This document shows positions 7,331-14,844 of a DNA stretch of 19,004 nt, in pieces. The first letter of the stretch is position 1; every line of letters begins with the position of its first letter. Source of the stretch: Methanomassiliicoccaceae archaeon (GTDB lineage Archaea > Thermoplasmatota > Thermoplasmata > Methanomassiliicoccales > Methanomethylophilaceae); NCBI GenBank assembly GCA_009780795.1, contig WQZJ01000010.1, positions 1 through 19,004 of the forward strand, read 5' to 3'. The notes beneath the pieces were generated by a model. The model saw only the letters and a program-made list of their open reading frames with translations. It searched no databases and was not told the DNA's origin. The translations under genes and the position numbers were made by a program.

Positions 7331-8158
7331 ATGCTCAGATTGGGTTGGTTCTCCTCCGGAAGAGGCCCCGGTTCAAGGGACCTCCTGAGGACGGTCATGG
7401 AAAAAAAGAAAGAGGGTGTGCTCGATGTCAACATAGAGTTCGTTTTTTGTAACTGGGACAACAACGAGGAACCGAACACCCGGAAGGAACAAAGGGAACA
7501 ATTCTTCGCAATGGTCCGCGGGTACGGGATACCATTGGTCACGGCATCATGGAAGACGTTCCGCCCGGACATATGGGAGAAGGACCAGACCGAATGGAGG
7601 AACGAGTACGGAAAGGAGATGAGGTCGCTCCTTTCCGGGTACGAGTTCGAATTGGGGATACTCGCCGGTTATATGCTTTGGGTGGATGACGATACGTGCG
7701 AGGAGTACGATCTGATAAACCTTCATCCGGCGCTTCCGAGCGGTCCGAAGGGGACATGGCAGGAAGTTATTTGGAAGCTGATCGAGGAGGATGCGGATGA
7801 GCACGGGATAATGATACACCTGTGCACGAAGGAGTGGGACAGAGGTTCCGCGCTCACATACTGCGGGTTCCCGATACGCGGCCCCGCATACGATGAACTG
7901 TGGAACGGCATGAGAGAGAAGCTGAGAACGAGGACGATGGAACAGATCAGGGCCGAGGAGGGCGAGAAGGAGCCGCTGTTCGCCATGATGAGGAAGGACG
8001 GCGCCCGGCGGGAGCTTCCTCTCATCGTCTCGACCATAAAGCAGTTCGCGGAAGGCAACCTTAAGATGAAAGAGCAGAAAGCGTATCATAACAACAGGCC
8101 GCTCAACGGTCCGTTCGATCTTTCCCACGACGTCAATGACTCGATAGATGGTGAATGA
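7331..8158 (+). CDS. PurN-like formyltransferase-family protein, substrate unknown
   Basis: This is a 275-residue member of the 10-formyl-tetrahydrofolate-dependent formyltransferase fold, of the subfamily usually annotated as phosphoribosylglycinamide formyltransferase in archaea and some bacteria. The N-terminal loop GWFSSGRGPGSRDLL (residues 5-19) corresponds to the phosphate-binding SGxGSN loop of PurN. LAGYML (111-116) is followed by NLHPALPSGPKGTWQ, holding the catalytic Asn130 and His132, and WDRGSALTYC holds the expected catalytic Asp170. It is longer than E. coli PurN (about 212 residues), with an added helical, charged C-terminal tail of about 70 residues. The start lies 27 bases after archease without a clear RBS, so coupling is likely. 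Whether it acts on GAR or another amine is not decidable here. Confidence 0.8.
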   Translation: MLRLGWFSSGRGPGSRDLLRTVMEKKKEGVLDVNIEFVFCNWDNNEEPNTRKEQREQFFAMVRGYGIPLVTASWKTFRPDIWEKDQTEWRNEYGKEMRSLLSGYEFELGILAGYMLWVDDDTCEEYDLINLHPALPSGPKGTWQEVIWKLIEEDADEHGIMIHLCTKEWDRGSALTYCGFPIRGPAYDELWNGMREKLRTRTMEQIRAEEGEKEPLFAMMRKDGARRELPLIVSTIKQFAEGNLKMKEQKAYHNNRPLNGPFDLSHDVNDSIDGE

Positions 8159-9252
8159 GGATGGAATACAATCACATGGACGAACTGGGGTTCAGCGAGG
8201 ACCGGCAGATGCTTTGCACGGTGCAGGGGTTCCTCTCTTCTGCCAACGCCATGAAGAGGATGTGCGACCGCTTCATACGAGGGGGCGCGAGGATATACGA
8301 CAGTCTGATGGCCTTCGACAACATAATGTCGTTCGGCCTCGGCCGTGACGACAGGAAGTCAGGGGATGCGTTCAGGACACTGGTGCCGATGCTGAAGGCG
8401 GCCGGCGTTACCGACAGTTCGGTGTACGATCACTTCGTCGGGGATATGAAGCTCATGCCGAATTCCGATGTCATACGGTATCTGAGCGGGATGATGACCG
8501 TGCAGCCGGTATCGGAGGCGTACGAACATCATTCCATGGCACTGTGCGAAGCCGTCGGACTTCCGGCGGACAGCATTCGGTGCACCGAGGTGTCCTTTGA
8601 TGAATTGGACATAAGTAAACAGGACGGCAAGAGGTTCAGGGAGTTCGCGACGGAGATCGCGAAGATGGACGTCCCGAAGATATCGTCCAACGATGATGCA
8701 CAGTTCCTCGGTCATAAGGATCAGATGATACTCGAGACGATCGACGGGATAATTGAGAAGATAGGTGTGACGGATTTCTTCTATCAGATAGACGAGATGA
8801 CGCCGTTGGGCGGGAACGAGAAGGCGGTGATGCTCATGGAGCTCGGAAGAGGCACCAACGTGGATATGGACTGCACCGCATACGTCGGATGTAACGGAAC
8901 GGACTATCCGGCGATGGACATAGTGCGGGACAACGAAGGACTGGCGATATCGTTCAACGGCGACGAATACGCTGTCAAAGGGTCCAACGTCGCCGTTATG
9001 TCGCCGAATCCGCTCGCGGCAGCGGTACTGATATCGGAGTTCTATGCAGGAGGTTTGGAAAGGGTTCTGTCGCTGATAGAGTCATGGGACCGTGAAAAAC
9101 TGTCTAAGCGTGACAATTCCGACAGACATCTGATGAACGCGATGCTCAAAGCGTTCCCGTCGAAACTCCCGGAGGTGGTCGCTGTGAACGAGGACAACAT
9201 CGACGCTGTGATCAAGGAGAGCGAGAGATTCAGGCGAAAGCTGACAGTGTGA
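8155..9252 (+). CDS. EhaR/COG4030-like HAD-fold protein, probable pseudoenzyme
   Basis: The 365-residue protein resembles archaeal HAD-like proteins annotated as energy-converting hydrogenase A subunit R. The resemblance is recalled from family patterns, not searched. GGLAISFNGNEYA-type sequence is present as EGLAISFNGDEYAVKGSNVAVMSPN. PVSEAYEHHSMALCEAVGLP and CTEVSFDELDIS also fit. The catalytic parts look degraded: the first motif, expected as DxEGPL, reads TVQGFL (residues 22-27), and the metal-binding GDSITD reads GCNGTD (245-250), so the nucleophile Asp and one metal Asp are missing. Phosphatase activity is unlikely. The ATG at 8155 overlaps the preceding stop (ATGA); the ATG at 8161 has better spacing from GGTG and may be the real start. 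Confidence 0.65.
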   Translation: MRMEYNHMDELGFSEDRQMLCTVQGFLSSANAMKRMCDRFIRGGARIYDSLMAFDNIMSFGLGRDDRKSGDAFRTLVPMLKAAGVTDSSVYDHFVGDMKLMPNSDVIRYLSGMMTVQPVSEAYEHHSMALCEAVGLPADSIRCTEVSFDELDISKQDGKRFREFATEIAKMDVPKISSNDDAQFLGHKDQMILETIDGIIEKIGVTDFFYQIDEMTPLGGNEKAVMLMELGRGTNVDMDCTAYVGCNGTDYPAMDIVRDNEGLAISFNGDEYAVKGSNVAVMSPNPLAAAVLISEFYAGGLERVLSLIESWDREKLSKRDNSDRHLMNAMLKAFPSKLPEVVAVNEDNIDAVIKESERFRRKLTV

Positions 9253-9296
9253 CGCTACCGCTGCGATCGGTCTAACTGCTGGAATAATTATGATGA

Positions 9297-9372
9297 TGGT
9301 GCTCATGCCGGGATTCGAACCCGGGTGTCCACCTCGAAAGGGTGGAATGATTGGCCGCTACACTACATGAGC
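9297..9372 (-). tRNA. tRNA-Glu (anticodon UUC)
   Basis: Read on the minus strand, the 7-bp acceptor stem GCTCATG/CATGAGC encloses a D arm containing TAGTGTAGCGGCCAATCA. The anticodon stem CCACC/GGTGG has loop CTTTCGA, giving anticodon TTC, and the T arm is CCGGG TTCGAAT CCCGG. Discriminator A (9300) and an encoded CCA (9299-9297) follow. The D-arm and anticodon-loop sequences match the archaeal tRNA-Glu pattern. No intron is seen. Confidence 0.96.
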
Positions 9373-9396
9373 CTGAACAGCCCATGATAGAATTGG

Positions 9397-9404
9397 TTAA
9401 TAAT
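9397..9404 (-). promoter_or_regulatory. Possible TATA element for tRNA-Glu
   Basis: On the minus strand TTATTAAC lies about 28 bases before the mature tRNA 5' end, in the 40-base gap after gcvT. Its position fits an archaeal tRNA promoter, but the match to TATA consensus is modest. Confidence 0.4.
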
Positions 9405-9412
9405 GGTTTCCT

Positions 9413-10543
9413 TCAAAGGAACGGAAGTTTGACCACTGTCGTTCCCACCGTACGGCCGCGTATCTCCATCTCCAGTTCGGTGCCCGGTGCCGACAGCGTC
9501 TGCGGGACGTAGCCCAACGCGATACCGATCCTCAGCATAGGGGACATCGTGCCCGATGTCACAGTCCCTATCCTTTCGCCGTCCATCAGTATCGGATACC
9601 CATGCCTGGGTATGTTCTTGCCGTCCGTTCTCAGGGCGACCAGGACATCATAACCGCCGTGTTCCCTCTGCGATTCTATCACTTTCTTTCCGATGAAGTC
9701 ATGATCCGTTTTGACCACCCATGCCGGTCCCGTCTGCGCGGATGTCTGAGTGCCGTCGAAATCGGTCCCTGAGAGTAACATCCCCTTTTCCAGCCTCAGG
9801 GTGTCCCTGCACCCGAGTCCGGTCAGCGTCAGATCGTCACCGCCCGCGCTCACCAGAGCGTCCCAAAGGGTCCCGGCGCCATTCCGGTCGACCAGTATCT
9901 CGAACCCGTCCTCTCCGGTGTATCCGGTGCGCGCGAACACGCAGACGGTCCCTTTCTTGTCCGTTGTCATTATGTCCGGGAGGAAACCGCACTCCACGCC
10001 GCCCACGGACGCCGCCGTGAAATTGAATCTCTTTATCCCGGTCACGTCATCGTTCGTTATTCGCTGCGCTATCTCCACTGCCTTCGGCCCTTGTATCGCA
10101 AGACACGCGACCCTCGACGATACGTCGATTATCTCCGCATCCGTACGCTCTCGTTCCGCGAGGCCTTGCAGCCATGATAGAACGACATCCTTGGTGGATG
10201 CGTTCGGAACCAACAGGAAACCGTCCGCGCCGAGGTTGTAGACTATCGTGTCGTCGATCACGGTCCCGTCGTCCCTCAGGATATGGGAATATATCCCCTT
10301 ACCCGGGACCGCCAGGTCGAGGTTGTTGGTCAGCGCCTTTTTCAGGAAACCCCTCGCTCCGGGCCCGCGTATGACAAGATCGCCCATATGGGACACGTCG
10401 AAAAGTCCGGCGGAGGTCCTCACTGCGTTATGTTCCTCCATGATACCAGAATACTGGATGGGCATCTCCCATCCGGCGAACGGTACCATCTTCGCGCCTG
10501 AGCTCACGTGTTTGTCAAAGAACGGAGTTCTCTTGAGATCCAT
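9413..10543 (-). CDS. gcvT: Aminomethyltransferase, glycine cleavage T protein
   Basis: GcvT transfers the methylene carbon of the aminomethyl-lipoyl H protein to tetrahydrofolate and releases ammonia. At 376 residues it is full length. Family features are PFAGWEMPIQYSGIMEEH, DVSHMGD (residues 49-55), the catalytic Asp in GTVIDDTIVY (about residue 98), ARTGYTGEDGFEI, GCRDTLRLEKGMLL and the C-terminal VTSGTMSP. It is the last gene of the lysine-operon strand, 31 bases after lysA. GGGG about 4 bases before the ATG may be a weak RBS. The other glycine-cleavage genes (gcvH, gcvPA, gcvPB) are absent here. An own promoter in the 31-base gap is possible. The 3' end lies 40 bases from the tRNA on the same strand. 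Confidence 0.95.
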   Translation of the reverse strand: MDLKRTPFFDKHVSSGAKMVPFAGWEMPIQYSGIMEEHNAVRTSAGLFDVSHMGDLVIRGPGARGFLKKALTNNLDLAVPGKGIYSHILRDDGTVIDDTIVYNLGADGFLLVPNASTKDVVLSWLQGLAERERTDAEIIDVSSRVACLAIQGPKAVEIAQRITNDDVTGIKRFNFTAASVGGVECGFLPDIMTTDKKGTVCVFARTGYTGEDGFEILVDRNGAGTLWDALVSAGGDDLTLTGLGCRDTLRLEKGMLLSGTDFDGTQTSAQTGPAWVVKTDHDFIGKKVIESQREHGGYDVLVALRTDGKNIPRHGYPILMDGERIGTVTSGTMSPMLRIGIALGYVPQTLSAPGTELEMEIRGRTVGTTVVKLPFL

Positions 10544-10561
10544 GTGTCCCCGTATCGATGT

Positions 10562-10574
10562 CTAAGTATTTCCC
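10562..10574 (-). promoter_or_regulatory. Possible internal promoter for gcvT
   Basis: On the minus strand GGGAAATACTTAG spans the gap just after lysA. The A/T core is centred about 24 bases before the gcvT ATG, the spacing expected for a leaderless archaeal transcript. It would allow gcvT to be expressed apart from the lysine genes. This rests on sequence resemblance only. Confidence 0.35.
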
Positions 10575-11837
10575 TCATTCGACGAGACGCTCAGGTATCA
10601 TCTGATATCTCCAGAGATCCTCCAGCGTCTCGGCCTCCCGTATGAGCTCCGCCTTTCCGTCGTGCATGAGCACCTCTCTGCACCTGGGCCTTGAGTTGTA
10701 TGTACTGCTCATCGAGAACGCGTATGCGCCGCAGTTGTAGACTGCCACAACATCCCCTTCCTCAGGAGTAGGGAGCGCCCTGTCCCTCGCCAGATAGTCA
10801 CCGGACTCGCAGATAGGACCGACAACGTCGTACTTTCCCTCGCATGCCTTGTTGAACTTGTTAGCTATCGCCACATGGTGATATGAATCGTAGAACGTCG
10901 GCCTTATGAGCGTGTTGAACCCGGCGTCCACTCCTATGTAGTTCTTCCCTCCGGCGCGCTTCACATCCACACATCTGGTCAGCAGTATCGTGCTGTCGCA
11001 GACCACGTAGCGGCCCGGCTCCAGCGCGATCGTCCTCACGGACGTGTCGTTAAGTATCATGTCGGTCACGACGGAAGCGAGCTCCTCTATATCCATTTCA
11101 GGTTCGTTGGGTTTGTACGGTACTTCGAAGCCTCCGCCCATGTTTATAAATTCCAGGTCAAGGCCGTGGACATCCTTGATATCATTCGTTAGATCCGTTA
11201 GAACGCTTACCGCATTCGACAGCGCGTTCATAGGGTCCGACCCTCCGGAGCCTATGTGCACATGTATACCGATCGGTCTGAGACCGAGCTCCAGCGCCCT
11301 TCCGTATATGTCGACGGCGGAATCCAGAGGGATGCCGAACTTCGAACCCTTCGATCCGGTGACCACCTTGTCGCAGTGTCCCGCGCCGATACCCGGTGTT
11401 ATGCGGACGGATATTTTGGCGTTCCCGTCTATTTCAGCAAGCCGCTCCATCTCGGACGGGGAGTCGATGTTCACCATCACCCCGGTGTTGAGCACATCCC
11501 TCAGTTCGGAGGTGCTCACGCTGGTGCCGGTGTACATGATCCTCGATACCGGGAACCCGACCTTCATGCACGTCGCGATCTCGCCGATCGAGACGGTGTC
11601 CACGTAGCTTCCCTCTTGTTCAAGTATCCTCAACAGCGCCATCGACGTGTTGGCCTTGCATGCGTAGTAGACGCGTGTGTCCATGTGCTTCGCGAACGCG
11701 TTGTATATCCTTCTGTAGTTGCCTCTCAGGATATCCTCGTCCGTCACGTAGACGGGGGTACCGAAGCGCTCCGCTATGTCCTCGGCCCGCAGCCCGCCGA
11801 ACAGCATGCTGCCCCTGTCGTTCTCGAAATCCCTCAT
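10575..11837 (-). CDS. lysA: Diaminopimelate decarboxylase
   Basis: LysA is the PLP enzyme that decarboxylates meso-diaminopimelate to lysine, the last step of the DAP pathway. The 420-residue protein has the PLP lysine in YYACKANTS (K61), then GIHVHIGSG, INMGGGFEVPY, LEPGRYVV and the dimer-interface CESGDYLARD. Tyr in the following GAYAFSMSSTYNSRPRCREVL completes the site. The start at 11837 is supported by GGAGGAG 4 bases upstream, partly within the end of the preceding ACT frame. It lies immediately after the lysC C-terminal region and upstream of gcvT in the Lrp operon. Confidence 0.96.
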   Translation of the reverse strand: MRDFENDRGSMLFGGLRAEDIAERFGTPVYVTDEDILRGNYRRIYNAFAKHMDTRVYYACKANTSMALLRILEQEGSYVDTVSIGEIATCMKVGFPVSRIMYTGTSVSTSELRDVLNTGVMVNIDSPSEMERLAEIDGNAKISVRITPGIGAGHCDKVVTGSKGSKFGIPLDSAVDIYGRALELGLRPIGIHVHIGSGGSDPMNALSNAVSVLTDLTNDIKDVHGLDLEFINMGGGFEVPYKPNEPEMDIEELASVVTDMILNDTSVRTIALEPGRYVVCDSTILLTRCVDVKRAGGKNYIGVDAGFNTLIRPTFYDSYHHVAIANKFNKACEGKYDVVGPICESGDYLARDRALPTPEEGDVVAVYNCGAYAFSMSSTYNSRPRCREVLMHDGKAELIREAETLEDLWRYQMIPERLVE

Positions 11838-11838
11838 A

Positions 11839-12129
11839 TTACTCCTCCACGAACTTCCTGTGCAGCGTCTGCACGACATTCAGCGCCATCCCGGACGGTA
11901 CGACGAAGTTCAGCGACACGTCCGACGCTCCCTCGGATATCAGTTCCACGTTCGCGCCCGCATCGCGGACAGCACCGAATATGTCCGCCGACACGCCGCA
12001 TCTGGCCAGCAGATCGTCGCCGACGGCGCATATCAGTGCCATGTTGCTCTTTACGTCTATTCTCTCCACATCCTCCGGACCGAGCAGGTTCAGGTGCCTC
12101 AGCGTCTCCTTGACGTCAAGGTTGTTCAC
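11839..12129 (-). CDS. lysC: Aspartate kinase C-terminal ACT region, separated by an in-frame stop
   Basis: This encodes the second half of the first ACT domain and a complete second ACT domain of aspartokinase. It is in exactly the same reading frame as the kinase part, and the frame is open from 12165; only the TAA at 12166-12168 separates them. Between that stop and 12129 the frame reads EISTSLSTVALL, the expected continuation of an aspartokinase ACT domain. If translated separately, the GTG at 12129 would start a 96-residue protein, but no Shine-Dalgarno sequence precedes it. An ATG at 12042 would yield 67 residues, almost exactly the second ACT domain (MALICAVGDDLLAR...). Separate regulatory subunit, readthrough product or remnant of a broken gene cannot be distinguished from sequence. 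Confidence 0.7.
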   Translation of the reverse strand: MNNLDVKETLRHLNLLGPEDVERIDVKSNMALICAVGDDLLARCGVSADIFGAVRDAGANVELISEGASDVSLNFVVPSGMALNVVQTLHRKFVEE

Positions 12130-12165
12130 GAGCAGCGCAACAGTCGACAGCGACGTGGATATCTC

Positions 12166-13194
12166 TTACAAGATGACGCCGGCATCCGAGATCTTCTCTA
12201 TGATCCTGGCGACCATCCTCGGCCTGTAGGCGATCTCGGACGAACTCACTGTTATTATCGAAAGGTCCGCCTTCATGGCGACGCTCCGCAGGAGCTCGTT
12301 CTTCTTTTTCTTCAGATGGTGTATCAGTGTCCCCTGGGACTGAGGTTTGAAGGAGTTCCTGACCTTCACCGGTATGTGCTTCATCCTCACCGGCTCTATG
12401 GTCCTGGGATGCAGGACCTTCGCGCCCAGGTATGCGAGCTCAGCGGCCTCGCCGAAGTTCATCTCGTCTATCTTTATCGCCTCCGGCACGACCCGGGGGT
12501 CGGCGGACATGAAGCCGTCGACGTCCGTCCATATCTCGAGACAATCGGCATCGAGACCGTTCGCAACGACCGCGGCCGAATAATCGGAACCTCCGCGCCC
12601 GAACGTCAAGGGCTTTCCTTCCTCGTTGCATCCGTAGAATCCGGTTATCACCGGAACGACGCCCCTCATGATCAGGGGCTTGACGCTCATCATCAGCCCG
12701 TCGGATGTCTTGCTGAGATTGGCGGACCCGAGTCCCGGGGCCCCGACCGCAGATATTCCCGCCTCCTCGGCGGTCATCGCCACCGACTCCACATTCATCG
12801 ACATGAGGACGTGCGCCATCAGCACCGACGAGAGGCGCTCCCCCTGCGATGAGATATTATCTCTGAAGAACGGATCGTTCCTTGCGTTCTTGTCGTCAAT
12901 GAGATGTCTGAGCGATTCGATCCTCTTCTCGAAGTCGGTCATGAAATTCTTCAGTTGCTTCCCGTTGAGCACCTCCTTGGCGGCGTCCGTGTGCTTCTTC
13001 ATCAGTCCCGCAATAACATCGTTGGCGCATGCACCTTCGGTGTCCAGGAACCAGAGCAGCTGGTTCGTCACGCCTGACATGGCCGAGATCACGACCGCCT
13101 TCCCGCCCTCGCCGTCCGCGATTATCTTCGCGGACCGCGTGAGAGCTTCGGCGGACCCGACGCTCGTGCCTCCGAACTTCATCACTGTGATCAT
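12166..13194 (-). CDS. lysC: Aspartate kinase, catalytic part, truncated by TAA in first ACT domain
   Basis: Aspartokinase phosphorylates aspartate as the entry to lysine, threonine and methionine synthesis. The catalytic domain is intact: KFGGTSVGS (residues 6-14), SSQGERLS, TFGRGGSDYSA, WTDVDGFMSADPR, and YLGAKVLHPRTIEPV. The first ACT domain begins near residue 310 (SVAMKADLSIITVSS) and is cut after DAGVIL by TAA. With the following in-frame segment the protein would total about 451 residues, the usual length. As it stands, 342 residues include about half an ACT domain. Loss of ACT domains normally removes feedback control by amino acids. The ATG overlaps the dapB stop (ATGA), and GAGGTG lies 8 bases upstream. 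A sequencing error, nonsense mutation or genuine split gene are all possible. Confidence 0.9.
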   Translation of the reverse strand: MITVMKFGGTSVGSAEALTRSAKIIADGEGGKAVVISAMSGVTNQLLWFLDTEGACANDVIAGLMKKHTDAAKEVLNGKQLKNFMTDFEKRIESLRHLIDDKNARNDPFFRDNISSQGERLSSVLMAHVLMSMNVESVAMTAEEAGISAVGAPGLGSANLSKTSDGLMMSVKPLIMRGVVPVITGFYGCNEEGKPLTFGRGGSDYSAAVVANGLDADCLEIWTDVDGFMSADPRVVPEAIKIDEMNFGEAAELAYLGAKVLHPRTIEPVRMKHIPVKVRNSFKPQSQGTLIHHLKKKKNELLRSVAMKADLSIITVSSSEIAYRPRMVARIIEKISDAGVIL

Positions 13195-13970
13195 AGGCCG
13201 AGCACCTCCTCCATGTTATGGACCTTGCCGTCCTTCTTCCCATGCACCCATCTTATTGCCTGGATGAATCCCTTCGCCAGTGATTCCCTGGAGCCAGCTC
13301 TGTGTTTCAGTTCTATGATCTCGCTGTTACCGGCGAACATCACGGTGTGGTCGCCGACCACATCGCCGCAGCGCAGCGAATGCATCCCTATCTCTCTTCC
13401 GCGCTCGCCGGTTATACCCTCGCGTCCGTGTCTGAGCTCAGTTATCCCTGTTATTCTCATCATCCTCTTCGCCGCCTCCAAAGCTGTGCCGGACGGGGCG
13501 TCCTTCTTATGGCTGTGATGCGCCTCTATCACTTCTATATCGTATCCATTGAGCGCTGCCGCAAGGCTCTCGCACATCTTCCAGAAGATGTTCACACCGA
13601 TCGAGAAATTTGCCGAATGTACGGCGGACGTACCGCATCTGGCTATCTCGTTGTTCATATTCATGATAATATCGTTCGGTATGCCCGTCGTACCGATGAC
13701 CATGTTCACACCCAGGGATGGTATCCTGCCGATGATCGCCGCCGCGGCGGACGGTGCAGTTATATCCACATAGACGTCCGCATCCTTCAGCACGAGCTCA
13801 AGGTCCTCCGGCCCTCTGGCGATGACGCCCGGATAGATCTCCTTGCCGAAGCTCTCCTCCCTCGGGTCGATCATTGCGCCCACCAACCTCATGTCCTTCT
13901 CGCTCTGTATCATGTCGCAGACAGTGCGCCCCATCTTACCCGTGGCGCCGCCCAATGCTATGTTGATCAT
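13191..13970 (-). CDS. dapB: 4-hydroxy-tetrahydrodipicolinate reductase
   Basis: DapB reduces hydroxy-tetrahydrodipicolinate to tetrahydrodipicolinate with NAD(P)H. The 259-residue protein has GGATGKMG (residues 7-14) for dinucleotide binding, then DITAPSAAA, GTTGIPND, HSANFSIGVN and the catalytic signature EAHHSHKKDAPSGTAL. The ATG at 13970 gives the standard N-terminus MINIALGG directly before the Rossmann motif; a five-residue upstream extension would overlap dapA. It lies 4 bases after the dapA stop and overlaps lysC by 4 bases. Confidence 0.96.
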   Translation of the reverse strand: MINIALGGATGKMGRTVCDMIQSEKDMRLVGAMIDPREESFGKEIYPGVIARGPEDLELVLKDADVYVDITAPSAAAAIIGRIPSLGVNMVIGTTGIPNDIIMNMNNEIARCGTSAVHSANFSIGVNIFWKMCESLAAALNGYDIEVIEAHHSHKKDAPSGTALEAAKRMMRITGITELRHGREGITGERGREIGMHSLRCGDVVGDHTVMFAGNSEIIELKHRAGSRESLAKGFIQAIRWVHGKKDGKVHNMEEVLGL

Positions 13971-13974
13971 AATA

Positions 13975-14844
13975 TCACAATCCAATGCCCTTAAGAACGC
14001 CGTCGACCGCGGCGCGATTCCTTTCCGTCAGTTCCGTGAGTGGTAGTCTGAGTGCCCCGGACCCGTATCCCATCCTTGACATGATGTACTTCACAGGTAT
14101 CGGGTTCGTCTCGATGAACAGTGCGTCGAACAGCGGTGAGAGTTCCGTATGCACGGCCAACGCCTCGTCCGTCCGTCCGGAGAGACAGAGGCCGACCATC
14201 CGCACCATCTTATCGGGGACGCAGTTCGATGCCACCGATATGGTGCCGTCGCATCCCATACACATCATCTTGTACGTAAGGAAGTCATCGCCAGAGAGAA
14301 CGGAGAATCCCTTCGGTCTGCCGTTGAGTATCCTGCGGACCTGTTCGAGATCACCGCTCGCCTCCTTTATGCCGGTGATGCCGGGAAGTTCCGACAGCCT
14401 GAGCGTCGTATCCGACGATATGTTGCTGGCCGTCCTTCCCGGGACGTTGTACAAGATAAGAGGGATGCCCATCGACCCGGACACGGCCTCATAATGTCTG
14501 AATATACCCTCCTGGGTAGGCTTTATGTAATACGGCGATATGGAAAGGACCCCGTCCGCCCCCGCGTCCTCGACACTCCTGCTGAGGGCTATCGCCTCCG
14601 ATGTCGAATTGCTGCCGGCGCCGGCGATGACCTTCACGCGCTTGGCCTCGTCCACGGCTATCTCTACCACACGTGTGTGTTCAGCGAACGATAACGTCGC
14701 TGACTCACCGGTGGAGCCGCACGGTACGATGGCGTCCACGCCTTTCTCCTCCTGTGACGCCACCAGCCGCCTGAGCGATTCCTCGTCCACCGAACCGTCC
14801 CTGTTGAACGGAGTGATGATGGCAGTGATGGTGCCTCTGAACAC
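13975..14844 (-). CDS. dapA: 4-hydroxy-tetrahydrodipicolinate synthase
   Basis: DapA condenses pyruvate and aspartate semialdehyde, the first committed step to DAP and lysine. The 289-residue protein shows GSTGES (residues 43-48), the catalytic Tyr132 in LYNVPGRTA with Arg137, and the Schiff-base Lys160 in GIKEASGD. Related aldolases share this fold, but the Tyr/Arg pair and the neighbours dapB, lysC and lysA make DapA the clear choice. The start is a GTG placed directly after the TGA of the Lrp-type regulator, with GGAG about 8 bases upstream, so translation is probably coupled to the regulator. Confidence 0.95.
   Translation of the reverse strand: MFRGTITAIITPFNRDGSVDEESLRRLVASQEEKGVDAIVPCGSTGESATLSFAEHTRVVEIAVDEAKRVKVIAGAGSNSTSEAIALSRSVEDAGADGVLSISPYYIKPTQEGIFRHYEAVSGSMGIPLILYNVPGRTASNISSDTTLRLSELPGITGIKEASGDLEQVRRILNGRPKGFSVLSGDDFLTYKMMCMGCDGTISVASNCVPDKMVRMVGLCLSGRTDEALAVHTELSPLFDALFIETNPIPVKYIMSRMGYGSGALRLPLTELTERNRAAVDGVLKGIGL

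Noticed and set aside
9253..9296. Terminator between the HAD-like gene and the tRNA
   Set aside because: There is no clear hairpin or long T-run on either strand; the short gap holds nothing I can name.
12130..12168. Frameshift in lysC
   Set aside because: Both halves are in the same frame and the sequence between them reads as normal aspartokinase apart from the TAA, so it is a stop codon and not an indel.
12166..12168. Pyrrolysine insertion in aspartate kinase
   Set aside because: Pyrrolysine is encoded by TAG, while this codon is TAA.
11776..12852. Long plus-strand frame (358 codons) opposite lysA and lysC, and smaller ones opposite dapA and dapB
   Set aside because: They are low-complexity, His/Arg-rich translations without motifs or RBS, overlapping well-supported genes on the other strand.
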